Of a stretch of 64,000 nucleotides of DNA, positions 35,863 through 47,023 are shown in pieces. The notes beneath the pieces are model-generated. The model searched no databases and was not told the origin of the DNA. It worked only from the letters and a program-made list of their open reading frames with translations. The position numbers and the translations under genes are program-made. The stretch comes from Mycobacterium sp. DL99 (GTDB lineage Bacteria; Actinomycetota; Actinomycetes; Mycobacteriales; Mycobacteriaceae). The stretch is from the NCBI RefSeq assembly GCF_004762045.1, contig NZ_SJOM01000007.1, positions 124,001 through 188,000 on the forward strand. Direction: 5' to 3'. Each line of letters starts with the position of its first letter. Positions within the stretch are counted from its first letter, which is position 1.

Positions 35863-37137
35863 ATGAGCTCCACCGATGCCGACAATCGCCGAACCCGTGG
35901 CATCGAGCTCGGCCTGCGGGAGAACTGGCTGCAATTCGCCCTTCTGGTCGTCGTCAACGTTTGCGTCGGTGCCCTGGTGGGTCTGGAACGCACCACGGTT
36001 CCGTTGATCGGATCCGAAACCTTCGGCCTGACAAACGATTTGACCGTCTTCTCGTTCATCATCGCGTTCGGCGTGACGAAGGCGCTGACCAATCTGGCGG
36101 CCGGAGCGCTCACCGCACGGTTTCGCCGCAAGCACCTGCTGCTGGCGGGGTGGGCAATCGGCGTGCCGGTTCCGTTCATGCTGGCCTGGGGTCCGTCATG
36201 GGGCTGGATCGTGGCCGCCAACGTGCTCCTGGGCCTCAATCAGGGCCTGGCCTGGTCCATGACGGTCAACATGAAGATCGATCTGGTGGGCCCCGAGCGG
36301 CGGGGACTGGCCACCGGCCTGAACGAGGCCGCCGGTTATGTGGCGGTGGGTGCCACCGCGCTGCTGACCGGATATCTCGCCACCGCGTACGGGCTCCGCC
36401 CAGCCCCCGAGCTCATCGGCGTGGTGTTCGTCGTCGCCGGGCTCGGGCTGTCGCTGGCGGTACGGGACACGGCGGCGCACGTGGCCCTCGAACTCGAGCG
36501 CCACCCACATCCGGCGCCCGCTGCAGACGGCGGGTTGCGCACGATCTTCGCCCGCACCAGCTGGGGTGACCGCAGCCTGCGGGGCGCCAGCCAGGCCGGG
36601 CTGATCAACAATCTCAACGACGGCCTCACCTGGGGCGTGTTCCCGCTGTTGTTCACCGATCACGGACTCGGCCTAGCCGCCATCGGGCTGATCAAGGGCC
36701 TCTACCCGCTGTTGTGGGGGCTCGGCCAGATCCCCACCGGCCATCTCGCCGACCGGATCGGCCGAAAACCTCTGGTGGTCGCCGGAATGCTGGTCCAGGC
36801 GGGTGGATTCGGGTTGGCTCTGGCGCTGCTGAACTGGCCGTTGTTGGCCGGTGTCACCTCGGCGGTCGCCCTCGGGATCGGCACGGCCATGGTCTACCCG
36901 GCGCTGATCGCCGTGGTCTCCGATCACGCGCACCCGAGCTGGCGGCCCAATGCGCTTGGTACCTACCGGTTCTGGCGCGATGCGGGCTACGCCGTCGGCG
37001 CACTGGTCGCCGGTGCGATGGGCAACTGGCTGGGGCTGGAGTCCGCAGTCGTCGCAGCCGGGGTGCTGACAGCGGTCTCAGGCCTTCTTGCGGCCCGGTG
37101 GATCACCGATCGCCCGCGATCCGGAGCTGACGACTAA
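35863..37137 (+). CDS. MFS transporter
   Basis: A 424-residue major facilitator with about twelve hydrophobic segments and the loop motif ADRIGRKPLVVAG between helices 8 and 9. The first-half counterpart is ALTARFRRKHLLLAG. The Pro/His-containing central loop is short. Substrate and direction are not visible; efflux under control of the divergent ArsR-rhodanese protein is the simplest reading. The start ATG lies 6 nt after a TACAGT -10 box, so translation is probably leaderless. The 3' end overlaps the convergent lipoprotein gene by 4 bp. Confidence 0.9.
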   Translation: MSSTDADNRRTRGIELGLRENWLQFALLVVVNVCVGALVGLERTTVPLIGSETFGLTNDLTVFSFIIAFGVTKALTNLAAGALTARFRRKHLLLAGWAIGVPVPFMLAWGPSWGWIVAANVLLGLNQGLAWSMTVNMKIDLVGPERRGLATGLNEAAGYVAVGATALLTGYLATAYGLRPAPELIGVVFVVAGLGLSLAVRDTAAHVALELERHPHPAPAADGGLRTIFARTSWGDRSLRGASQAGLINNLNDGLTWGVFPLLFTDHGLGLAAIGLIKGLYPLLWGLGQIPTGHLADRIGRKPLVVAGMLVQAGGFGLALALLNWPLLAGVTSAVALGIGTAMVYPALIAVVSDHAHPSWRPNALGTYRFWRDAGYAVGALVAGAMGNWLGLESAVVAAGVLTAVSGLLAARWITDRPRSGADD

Positions 37138-38378
37138 GCCGCCGGGGTCAGCCGATACACCGCGCCGGCGTAGTCGTCGGTGATGTACACCGCGCCGTCC
37201 GGACCTGTAATCGCGGCTACCGGGCGGCCCCAGCGGGCGCCGTCGTCACCCTGGAATCCGCTTACCAGGGTCTGCTGCGGGCCCAATGTGCCGTTGTGCC
37301 AACCAAAGAACGACACCTCGGGGGCCTGTGGGGACCGCCGGTTCCATGAGCCGTGCACCCCGACCAATGCACCGGGACCATAGCCGGAGAGTTCGGCGAA
37401 ATTCATCCCCAGCGGGGCCGAATGCGCGGCCAACGTCTGTTCGACCGGTGCCAGCGCCGCGCAATCCAGCTTGCTGCCGTCGGCGTTGGTCTCCACGTCC
37501 CGGATGAACCCGGCGGGCGGTGTACCGTCGGGATTGCAGTAGGGCCAACCCAATTCGCGCCCTGAGGTCACCTTGGCCACCGTCTCCGGCGGGTGGTCGT
37601 CCACATAGTCCTGCCGCACCCGGCCCTGCGGATCGGGCACGTTGTCGCGGTTGTTCACCGCCGTCCACAGCGAGCCGTCCGGGGCAAAGGCCAGGCCCGT
37701 GCCGTTGCGCACCCCGGTGGCGAACGGTGCCGCCGGCCCGCCGCCCGGCGGCACCCGCATGATGGTGGCCCGCGGTGGCGTGGCGCTGCGGTCATCGGCA
37801 GAGGCGTTGCCCGTCGAGCCGATCGAAAAGTACACCGCCCCATCGGATCCCACGACCACACTCTTGAGTGCGTGGGAATAGGCGCCACGCAGTTCAGGGC
37901 TCTTGGCGTCCGGCAGGTCACCCGCGATGGTGCGGCGGTTGACGGCCCGGCCGTCGACGTAGTCGAAGGCGTCGATCCGATTGCTCTCGGCCACATACAG
38001 TGTCGTCCCGGCGAAGAAGAGTCCGTGCGGCTGCTCCAGCCCGTCGAGCAGGGTGCGCTGGTCAGGGCGCACCGTCAGCACCTGCCCCGTGTCCGGCACC
38101 GACACCAGCAACGCGCCGTCCGGGGCGAATGCGGCCATCCTGGCCTTGGGCACGCGGGCGATCACCTCGATGGTCCACCCGGCGGGGATCAGGGCCTGGC
38201 GCGGTTCGTCGAGCGGGCCCTGCGCGAGTTCCTCAGACACCTGTAGGGGCGTAGGCACCAGCCCGGCGGGCGGTGCGCTGGATGACGATGCCGGCGCGGG
38301 TTCGGGGCTCGTTCCGCACGCGGCCAGGGTGACCGCGGCGATCAGTGCGATCGCGCTACGTGCCGCCCAGACCCGCAT
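37134..38378 (-). CDS. Lipoprotein PQQ-dependent sugar dehydrogenase-like beta-propeller
   Basis: A 414-residue lipoprotein. The signal peptide ends in the lipobox LAAC (Cys21), followed by a Pro/Ser linker. The rest is a six-bladed glucose/sorbosone dehydrogenase-type propeller: PHGLFFAGTTLYVAES, GVRNGTGLAFAPDGSLWTAVNNRD, RELGWPYCNPDG, and ITGPDGAVYITDDYAGAVYRL at the end. Such proteins oxidise sugars using PQQ, but many mycobacterial members have no proven activity. The start overlaps the pirin gene by 23 bp, so the two form an operon with pirin first. Confidence 0.85.
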   Translation of the reverse strand: MRVWAARSAIALIAAVTLAACGTSPEPAPASSSSAPPAGLVPTPLQVSEELAQGPLDEPRQALIPAGWTIEVIARVPKARMAAFAPDGALLVSVPDTGQVLTVRPDQRTLLDGLEQPHGLFFAGTTLYVAESNRIDAFDYVDGRAVNRRTIAGDLPDAKSPELRGAYSHALKSVVVGSDGAVYFSIGSTGNASADDRSATPPRATIMRVPPGGGPAAPFATGVRNGTGLAFAPDGSLWTAVNNRDNVPDPQGRVRQDYVDDHPPETVAKVTSGRELGWPYCNPDGTPPAGFIRDVETNADGSKLDCAALAPVEQTLAAHSAPLGMNFAELSGYGPGALVGVHGSWNRRSPQAPEVSFFGWHNGTLGPQQTLVSGFQGDDGARWGRPVAAITGPDGAVYITDDYAGAVYRLTPAA

Positions 38379-39075
38379 TCATCTCCCAGACCAGGATCTC
38401 GGCTTCAGTGTCAGCTGTGACCCGTCCGCCCGTATCGGTGAGCCGGGCGGCGTCACCCTCGGCGAGCGGCCCGGATCCGTCGAGCATGACCGACCCGCGC
38501 GCGACGAACACGTGGACGTAGCGGGCCTGCGGCAGTTCGGCCGAATCGCCGGGCTGCAGGCGGGCGCCGTACAGCGTGGCATTGCGGTTGTGCAGGGTGA
38601 CGGCCGCGTCGAGGGCGCCGGAGGCGATCGGTGTCAGCGTGTTGGACAGCTCGATCTCCTGCTGCTGATAGCTCGGCGTCACTCCGGCGGTATCGGGGAG
38701 CACCCACATCTGTACGAAATGCACGGGCTCACTGGCAGATCCGTTCTTCTCGGAATGCTGCACACCGGTGCCGGCCGACATCCGCTGGGCCAGGCCCGGG
38801 TAGATCACCCCGGAGTTGCCCATCGAATCCTCGTGCGCCAACTGCCCCGACAGCACCCACGTGACGATCTCCATGTCCCGGTGCGGGTGAGTGTCAAAGC
38901 CGGCGCCGGGCGCGACGATGTCGTCGTTGTTCACCAGCAACAGCCCGTGGTGGGTGTTGGCCGGGTCGTAGTAGTCGGCGAATGAGAACGAGTGCCGCGA
39001 ATTCAGCCAGTCGGTCGTGCTGGCGCCGCGATCGTCCGCGCGCCGGATATCGACCCTGGACGTCCCCGAAGCCAT
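38356..39075 (-). CDS. Pirin family protein (Rv0181c-like)
   Basis: A 239-residue bicupin of the pirin/quercetin-dioxygenase-like family. FDTHPHRDMEIVTWVLSGQLAHEDSMG carries the metal-binding His residues of the first cupin, and GTGVQHSEKN the remaining His and part of the family signature. The second cupin is degenerate. Some pirins show quercetinase activity and others act as cofactors; the role here is unknown. By position relative to sigG it fits Rv0181c of M. tuberculosis, although several genes intervene here. It is divergent from an SDR gene. Confidence 0.88.
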   Translation of the reverse strand: MASGTSRVDIRRADDRGASTTDWLNSRHSFSFADYYDPANTHHGLLLVNNDDIVAPGAGFDTHPHRDMEIVTWVLSGQLAHEDSMGNSGVIYPGLAQRMSAGTGVQHSEKNGSASEPVHFVQMWVLPDTAGVTPSYQQQEIELSNTLTPIASGALDAAVTLHNRNATLYGARLQPGDSAELPQARYVHVFVARGSVMLDGSGPLAEGDAARLTDTGGRVTADTEAEILVWEMNAGLGGT

Positions 39076-39147
39076 GGCGCCAGCCTACCGACGGCCCGCG
39101 TTGACCAACCGGTGGAACGGCTGATGCCGGGGCCTAGTCTGTTGGGC

Positions 39148-39924
39148 GTGGAACTCAACGGAGCAAGCGCCATCGTCACCGGTGGCGCATCAGGTATCGG
39201 CGCGGCGACTGCCCGCCAGTTGGCTGCCAAGGGAGCCCGCGTCATCGTGGCTGACCTGCAGGCGGACAAGGGCGAGGCCCTCGCCAAGGAGATCGGCGGC
39301 ATCTTCGTCACCGTCGACGTCACCAACACCGATCAGATCATCGATGCGGTCAAGACCGCCGCGGACCTCGGCCCGCTGCGCGCCCTGGTGAACTCGGCCG
39401 GCGTCGGTTGGGCCCAGCGCACCATCGGCAAGGACGGCGAGTTCTCCTCGGCGCACGATCTCGGCCTGTACAAGAAGGTGCTCGACATCAACCTGGTCGG
39501 CACCTTCGACTGCATCCGCATCGCAGCCACCCAGATGAGCAAGAACGAACTCACCGACACCGGCGAGCGCGGTGCCATCGTCAACATGACCAGCGTCGCG
39601 GCCTTCGACGGCCAGATCGGCCAGGCGGCCTACTCGTCCTCCAAGGGCGGCGTGGTCGGCCTGACCCTGCCGGTGGCCCGCGACCTGTCCGCTGTGGGCA
39701 TCCGCGTCAACACCGTGGCGCCCGGCCTGATCGACACCCCGATCTACGGCGAGGGTGAGGCCTCCGAGGCATTCAAGGCCAAGCTCGGTGAGTCGGTGCT
39801 GTTCCCGCACCGCCTCGGCAAGCCCGATGAGCTGGCCTCCATGGTTGTCGAGCTGCTGACCAACTCGTACATGAACGCCGAGGTCGTCCGCGTCGACGGC
39901 GGCATCCGGATGCCACCCAAGTAA
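39148..39924 (+). CDS. SDR family NAD(P)-dependent oxidoreductase (HSD10/FabG-like)
   Basis: A 258-residue short-chain dehydrogenase. VTGGASGIGAATA is the cofactor glycine motif near residue 11, then VNSAGVG, the catalytic Ser near NMTSVAAF, YSSSKGG (Tyr/Lys), and a C-terminal RVDGGIRMP. The insert around HDLGLYKKVLDINLVGTFDCIRIAA resembles type-2 3-hydroxyacyl-CoA dehydrogenases. TAGTCT (39135-39140) is a -10 box 7 nt before GTG 39148, so the mRNA is probably leaderless; in-frame upstream starts are less likely. It is followed by a strong terminator. Confidence 0.9.
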   Translation: MELNGASAIVTGGASGIGAATARQLAAKGARVIVADLQADKGEALAKEIGGIFVTVDVTNTDQIIDAVKTAADLGPLRALVNSAGVGWAQRTIGKDGEFSSAHDLGLYKKVLDINLVGTFDCIRIAATQMSKNELTDTGERGAIVNMTSVAAFDGQIGQAAYSSSKGGVVGLTLPVARDLSAVGIRVNTVAPGLIDTPIYGEGEASEAFKAKLGESVLFPHRLGKPDELASMVVELLTNSYMNAEVVRVDGGIRMPPK

Positions 39925-39932
39925 CTCTCGCG

Positions 39933-39987
39933 ACCAGACACAGAACTGCCCCTTTCCGCCAGGAAAAGGGGCAGTTTTGCGTCTGGT
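39933..39987 (+). terminator. Intrinsic terminator after SDR gene
   Basis: An inverted repeat with core AACTGCCCCTTTCC (39944-39957) and GGAAAAGGGGCAGTT (39962-39976, one bulged A) and an outer pair CCAGAC/GTCTGG (39934-39939, 39981-39986), with a short T-run at the base of the core. It is a classical hairpin just past the SDR stop. Confidence 0.8.
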
Positions 39988-40002
39988 CGGCAGAATCGTC
40001 CT

Positions 40003-40419
40003 GTGGTCGACACCTGGTGGGGCGACGCCCTGATCGGCCTCGCCGCCGCCCTGCTGCTGAGCTGGCTGGTGCTGGTCGTCGCGTTGCTCGTCATGCGGCC
40101 CCGCGGAAACCTGCTCAAAGAGGCGCTGCGGATACTTCCCGACCTGCTGCGGCTGATCCCACGGTTGGCCGGCGACAAGACGTTGCCTCGCGGCGTGCGC
40201 GTCCGGCTGGCGTTGTTGGTCGTCTATCTGGCGCTGCCGATCGATCTGATCCCCGACTTCATTCCCGTGCTCGGCTACGCCGACGACGCCATCATCGTGA
40301 CCGTGGTGCTACGCAGCGTCGTGCACCACGCCGGGCTGGACGCCGTGCGGGCGCACTGGCCCGGCACGGACGACGGGTTCGACGCCTTGGTGCGCCTGAC
40401 GGGCCTCGACCGTAGGTAG
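40003..40419 (+). CDS. DUF1232 (YkvA family) membrane protein
   Basis: A 138-residue protein with an N-terminal transmembrane helix (about residues 8-32) and the DUF1232 core RVRLALLVVYLALPIDLIPDFIPVLGYADDAIIV, whose LPIDLIPDFIPVLGYADD is the family signature. Its biochemical role is unknown. GTG 40003 gives a reasonable N-terminus. It lies between two hairpin terminators and is therefore likely a single-gene unit. Confidence 0.85.
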   Translation: MVDTWWGDALIGLAAALLLSWLVLVVALLVMRPRGNLLKEALRILPDLLRLIPRLAGDKTLPRGVRVRLALLVVYLALPIDLIPDFIPVLGYADDAIIVTVVLRSVVHHAGLDAVRAHWPGTDDGFDALVRLTGLDRR

Positions 40420-40421
40420 CA

Positions 40422-40455
40422 AAAACCCCCTTTTCCACGCTGAAAAGGGGGTTTT
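40422..40455. terminator. Bidirectional terminator between DUF1232 and alcohol dehydrogenase genes
   Basis: A perfect 14-bp inverted repeat AAAACCCCCTTTTC (40422-40435) / GAAAAGGGGGTTTT (40442-40455) with a 6-nt loop, bordered by A-run and T-run on opposite sides. It lies between two convergent genes and works in both directions by design. Confidence 0.9.
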
Positions 40456-40478
40456 CGCCGCTGCTTGTGCAGAGATCG

Positions 40479-41603
40479 TTACCAGTCAGACTCGTCGAAC
40501 TTGATGACACCGCGAATGTTGTTGCCGTCCAACATGTCCTGGTAGCCCTGGTTGATGTCTTCGAGTTTGTAGGTCCGCGTGACCATGTCGTCGATGTTGA
40601 GCAGGCCCGACTTGTACAGCGCGGTGAGCCGAGGCGTTTCGACGTGCGAGTTGCCGCCGCCGAAGATGTTGCCCTTCAACGTCTTCTGCAACATGGTGAA
40701 CAGGAAGAGGTTGAGCTTGACGTCGGCGTCCATCATCGAACCCATGCCCGTCACCACGCAGGTGCCGGTCTTGGCGGTGAGGATCATCGCCTCTTCGATG
40801 TACTCGCCCTTCATCTCGCCGACGGCGATGATGACCTTGTCCGCCATCAGGCCCCAGGTCGTGTCGATGACCGGCGCGATCGCCTCGGCCATCGACGGGT
40901 AGACGTGGGTGGCGCCGAACTTGATGGCCTGCTCGCGCTTCCACTCGTTCGGATCGATCGCGATGACGTGCTTGGCGCCTGAGATCACCGCACCCTGCAG
41001 GGCGCTCATGCCGATACCGCCGACGCCGACGATGATGACGGTCTCGCCGGGCTTGACGTCGGCGACGTTGGTGGCCGAACCGAAGCCCGTGGGCACCGCG
41101 CAGCCCATGATGGCCGCGGTCTCGAACGGGATGTCCTTGTCGATCTTGACGACGGAATCCTTGTGGACGGTCATGTACGGCGCGAAGGTGCCGAGCAGGT
41201 TCATCGGCGACACGTCATGGCCGCCGGCGGTGATGCGGCTGGTGCCGTCGGCGATCGCCTTGCCGCCCAGCAGGACCGCACCGCGGTCGCACAGCGAGCG
41301 GAAGCCCTTCAGACACGGCGGGCATTCACCACAGGCCGGGATGAAGGCGAGGATGACGTGGTCGCCCTCCTCGATGCCGGTGACGTTCTTGCCGACCTTG
41401 GTGACGACGCCGGCGCCCTCATGGCCGCCGAGCGCGGGCAGCGCCATCGGGGTGGCGCCGGTGGTCAGGTGGTAGTCCGAGTGGCACATGCCCGCGGCAT
41501 GCATCCGGATCTGTACTTCATCGGCGACGGGGTCGCCTAGGTCGATCTCGTCGACCTTGAATGGCGAGTTGAGTTCCCACAGCAGGGCGCCTTTGGTCTT
41601 CAT
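40479..41603 (-). CDS. NDMA-dependent-type Zn alcohol dehydrogenase
   Basis: A 374-residue medium-chain alcohol dehydrogenase. CHSDYH and GGHEGAGVV carry catalytic zinc ligands, CGECPPCLKGFRSLC is the structural zinc loop, and GVGGIGMSALQGAV the NAD site. The pattern, including MKTKGALLWELNSPFKVDEIDLGDP at the start, fits the mycobacterial group using tightly bound nicotinamide (NDMA-dependent alcohol dehydrogenases), to which AdhB-like proteins belong. ATG 41603 has TATTAT about 8 nt before it, so the leader is very short. A dyad repeat sits in the 212-bp divergent region to the VOC gene. Confidence 0.9.
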   Translation of the reverse strand: MKTKGALLWELNSPFKVDEIDLGDPVADEVQIRMHAAGMCHSDYHLTTGATPMALPALGGHEGAGVVTKVGKNVTGIEEGDHVILAFIPACGECPPCLKGFRSLCDRGAVLLGGKAIADGTSRITAGGHDVSPMNLLGTFAPYMTVHKDSVVKIDKDIPFETAAIMGCAVPTGFGSATNVADVKPGETVIIVGVGGIGMSALQGAVISGAKHVIAIDPNEWKREQAIKFGATHVYPSMAEAIAPVIDTTWGLMADKVIIAVGEMKGEYIEEAMILTAKTGTCVVTGMGSMMDADVKLNLFLFTMLQKTLKGNIFGGGNSHVETPRLTALYKSGLLNIDDMVTRTYKLEDINQGYQDMLDGNNIRGVIKFDESDW

Positions 41604-41725
41604 GGAAGGCGATAATAGAACAGGTTGCAGTACTACTGAGTAACTGGCCTTTGACCTGCGACGATTCAAGCTTGATTTCGTCGTCGGACGGCGAGCTCTG
41701 GCACACGTGGGTGCACCACGGCGAA

Positions 41726-41774
41726 TGGCCGGTTATTGCACGGATCTTCGGTGGGCGCGTGGCGTAAGTGGCCA
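41726..41774. repeat. 49-bp dyad repeat, copy 1
   Basis: It starts TGGCCGGTTATTGCACGGAT and ends GTGGCGTAAGTGGCCA, so the two ends are near-inverted repeats (TGGCC-GTTA / TAA-TGGCCA). It is 39/49 identical to the copy at 43318-43366, with the changes mainly in the loop. It lies in the divergent spacer between the alcohol dehydrogenase and the VOC gene; the rest of that spacer shows no gene. Confidence 0.75.
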
Positions 41775-41815
41775 CTCGGCGATGAAAACCAAGACCGACG
41801 CGGGTCTACCCCACC

Positions 41816-42307
41816 ATGACCGAGATCAACGCAAGCATCGTCCCGAATCTGTGGTTCGACCGGGAGGCCGAGCAGGCCGCGCAGCACTACATCGCCGCGT
41901 TCGGCGGCAACGGCCGGGTGGTGAACACCATCGCCTCGCACCCCGATTCACCGTCCCCGCAGGACGTGCCGGTGGTGGTCGAGTTCGAGCTGTCCGGGCA
42001 ACGCTTCGTCGGCATCAACGGCGGCCCGCAGTTCACCTTCAACGAGGCCGTCTCACTGGAGGTGCGCGTCACTGGCCAGGAGGAGCTCGACCAGCTCTGG
42101 GCTGCGCTGGTGGAGGGTGGCGAGGAACTGCCCTGCGGTTGGCTCAAGGACAAGTACGGGCTGGCCTGGCAGATCACCCCGACCGAGTACTACGACCTGC
42201 TGGGCAAGGGAGACCCGGCGGCCGACTCCCGGCTGATGTCCGCTGTGCTGAGCACCGTCGGCAAGTTCGACATCGCGGCGTTGCAGGCGGCCCACAGCGG
42301 TTCGTAG
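41816..42307 (+). CDS. VOC family (PhnB/3-demethylubiquinone methyltransferase-like) protein
   Basis: A 163-residue protein of the PhnB-like glyoxalase superfamily: NLWFDREAEQAAQHYIAAF at the start, FVGINGGPQFTFNEAVSLEV in the middle, and GWLKDKYGLAWQITPTEYYDLL near the end are family marks. PhnB-like proteins often have no known activity. ATG 41816 is the only plausible start. It stands alone between two dyad repeats. Some relatives are regulated as part of stress responses, but nothing here shows that. Confidence 0.88.
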   Translation: MTEINASIVPNLWFDREAEQAAQHYIAAFGGNGRVVNTIASHPDSPSPQDVPVVVEFELSGQRFVGINGGPQFTFNEAVSLEVRVTGQEELDQLWAALVEGGEELPCGWLKDKYGLAWQITPTEYYDLLGKGDPAADSRLMSAVLSTVGKFDIAALQAAHSGS

Positions 42308-42312
42308 CTGCC

Positions 42313-42368
42313 GAGTGGCCAGTTAGCGCACGCTGAGACCGATTTGACGCGCAATAACTAACCGCTCG
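42313..42368. repeat. Dyad repeat, copy 2 (diverged)
   Basis: It starts CGAGTGGCCAGTTAGCGCAC (42312-42331) and ends GCGCAATAACTAACCGCTCG; the reverse complement of the right side, CGAGCGGTTAGTTATTGCGC, resembles the left end of copies 1 and 3. It sits just after the VOC gene stop and may act as its terminator. The following ~95 bp before the DUF559 gene show nothing else. Confidence 0.6.
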
Positions 42369-42462
42369 TGGGATATCCCCAGAGCGGCATTGATCCACAG
42401 CAGGTGTGCCACCCCGCCGGGCTCGGCGGGCGTGTGTCGGACCGCGCGGCGACCGTAGCCGC

Positions 42463-43359
42463 ATGGACCACCCCTTTCTCGGAACAGAGGCGTTGGCTGC
42501 AGGGACAGTGACCCGGCGCGGGCTGGCGAGTCGCTATGAGGCTGTCTACCGCGACGTCTACCTCGTCAAGGATGCCGAGATGACGGCGGCGAAGCGCGCA
42601 GTGGCCGCGTGGCTGTGGTCTGGGCGCCAAGCGACGTTGACGGGCCTCTCGGCGTCGGCGGTGTATGGCACGCAGTGGATCGACCCGGCAGCACCTGCCG
42701 AGCTTTACCGCCGCAATGGAAAGCCGACCACGGGGATCCTCGTTCACCGCGACGAGTTGCATGCCGACGAGACCCGCCTGTTCACAGGTCTCCCGGTGAC
42801 AACGCCCGCACGTACAGCTTTCGATCTGGGGCGACGCTCAGGCAGGGACGAGGCTGTCATCCAGGTGGACGCCCTCTCGCAGGCGACCCGCTTGTGCGCG
42901 GCCGATCTTGCGCCACTCCTCGAGCGGCATCCGGGGGTTCGAGGGCTGGTTCAACTCCGCGAGGTCCTCAACCTGATGGATGGAGGTGCGGAATCGCCAC
43001 CGGAAACCCGCACTCGCCTGGTGCTCATCGACGCAGGACTGCCGAAGCCACAGACGCAGATCGTGGTGCGCGGAAACTTTGGCGCCAGGCGGTCTGCGCG
43101 AATTGATATGGGCTACACCCAGTTCAAGGTCGGAGTCGAATATGAGGGCGCCCAGCACTGGACCGATCCTCGGGTGCGGGCCAACGACATCGACCGCTAC
43201 GCCGAGCTCGCCGCGCAGGGTTGGCTGATCATCAGGGTCGGAGCTGATCTGCTGAATCGCCGACCGCAGGTGATCGTGGCTCGGGTTTGCGCGGCATTGC
43301 GGGCCCGCGGCGCCGGGTGGCCAGTTATTGCACGGATTTCAGACGATCGTGTGGCGTAA
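42463..43359 (+). CDS. DUF559/Vsr-like nuclease-fold protein with AbiEi-like N-terminus
   Basis: A 298-residue member of an actinobacterial family. The N-terminal third (about residues 12-75, RGLASRYEAVYRDVYLVKDAEMT, SGRQATLTGLSASAVYG) resembles the winged-helix domain of AbiEi-type antitoxins. The C-terminal third holds a PD-(D/E)XK/DUF559 core: ARIDMGYTQFKVGVEYEGAQHWTDP, with Asp and the Glu of EYEG as candidate metal ligands. A DNA nuclease or regulatory role is inferred, not shown. Multiple paralogs are usual in mycobacteria. Its final codons lie inside a dyad repeat, copy 3, so the protein end WPVIARISDDRVA is encoded by the repeat. Confidence 0.75.
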   Translation: MDHPFLGTEALAAGTVTRRGLASRYEAVYRDVYLVKDAEMTAAKRAVAAWLWSGRQATLTGLSASAVYGTQWIDPAAPAELYRRNGKPTTGILVHRDELHADETRLFTGLPVTTPARTAFDLGRRSGRDEAVIQVDALSQATRLCAADLAPLLERHPGVRGLVQLREVLNLMDGGAESPPETRTRLVLIDAGLPKPQTQIVVRGNFGARRSARIDMGYTQFKVGVEYEGAQHWTDPRVRANDIDRYAELAAQGWLIIRVGADLLNRRPQVIVARVCAALRARGAGWPVIARISDDRVA

Positions 43360-43366
43360 CTGGCCA
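43318..43366. repeat. 49-bp dyad repeat, copy 3 (encodes the DUF559 C-terminus)
   Basis: A perfect 10-bp terminal inverted repeat TGGCCAGTTA (43318-43327) / TAACTGGCCA (43357-43366) bounds this copy. It supplies the last 13 codons and the TAA stop of the DUF559 gene and lies between that gene and convergent sigG, so it may also act as a bidirectional terminator. Confidence 0.78.
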
Positions 43367-43391
43367 CTCAACGCCCAGGGCGGCCTACGAG

Positions 43392-46270
<2,879 letters not shown>

Positions 46271-46279
46271 GTTTGTCGC

Positions 46280-47023
46280 GTGAGCGACGACAAGATGTTG
46301 GCGCGGATCGCAGCACTGTTGCGTCAGGCTGAAGGCACCGACAACACCCATGAGGCCGAAGCGTTCATGGCGGCGGCTCAACGGCTGGCCACGGCGACAT
46401 CCATCGACCTGGCACTGGCCCGGTCCCACTCGGCCGAACGCACCAAGGCGCAGATGCCCGTGCAACGCACCATCACCATCGGGGAGGCCGGCACCAAGGG
46501 TCTGCGCACGTATGTGCAGCTGTTCGTGGTGATCGGCATGGCCAACGATGTGAAGTGCGACGTCGCGTCCAACTCGACGTTCGTCTACGCCTACGGGTTC
46601 GCCGAGGACATCGACGCCACCCACGCGCTCTACACCAGCCTGGTGCTCCAGATGGTGAAGGCGTCCCACGGCTACATCTCCTCGGGTGCGCACCGCCCGA
46701 CGCCGACCATCACCGCCCGGCTCAACTTCCAGTTGGCGTTCGGAGCCCGCATCGGGCAGCGGTTGTCGGAAGCCAAAGAGGAGGCCCAGCAGGAGGCCGA
46801 CCGCAATGACCGCCCCGGAACGGCAATCGCGTTGCGGAACAAGGATGTCGAGCTGAAGAGCTTCTACCGATCGGCGTCGCAGGCCCGCGGAACCTGGCGC
46901 GCGACGAATGCGTCGGCCGGGTACTCGTCGGCGGCGCGCCGGGCCGGGGACCGTGCCGGTCGCCACGCCCGTCTCGGGGGGAGCCAGGAGATCTCCGGCG
47001 CGCGCGGCGCCCTGGAGCAGTGA
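46280..47023 (+). CDS. DUF2786 domain protein (Rv0184-like)
   Basis: A 247-residue protein with the DUF2786 N-terminal domain (LARIAALLRQAEGTDNTHEAEAFMAAAQRLATATSIDLALAR, residues ~7-50). A mixed alpha/beta middle and a basic, Ala/Gly/Arg-rich C-terminus follow. Its function is unknown. TAGGTT (46268-46273), overlapping the previous gene's TAG stop, is a -10 box 6 nt before GTG 46280, so an internal leaderless transcript is possible. It overlaps the next gene as GTGA, as in Rv0184-Rv0185. Confidence 0.88.
   Translation: MSDDKMLARIAALLRQAEGTDNTHEAEAFMAAAQRLATATSIDLALARSHSAERTKAQMPVQRTITIGEAGTKGLRTYVQLFVVIGMANDVKCDVASNSTFVYAYGFAEDIDATHALYTSLVLQMVKASHGYISSGAHRPTPTITARLNFQLAFGARIGQRLSEAKEEAQQEADRNDRPGTAIALRNKDVELKSFYRSASQARGTWRATNASAGYSSAARRAGDRAGRHARLGGSQEISGARGALEQ

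Noticed and set aside
41726..43366. Dyad repeats as ends of an insertion sequence
   Set aside because: No transposase and no target-site duplications were seen; they are more like intergenic palindromic elements.
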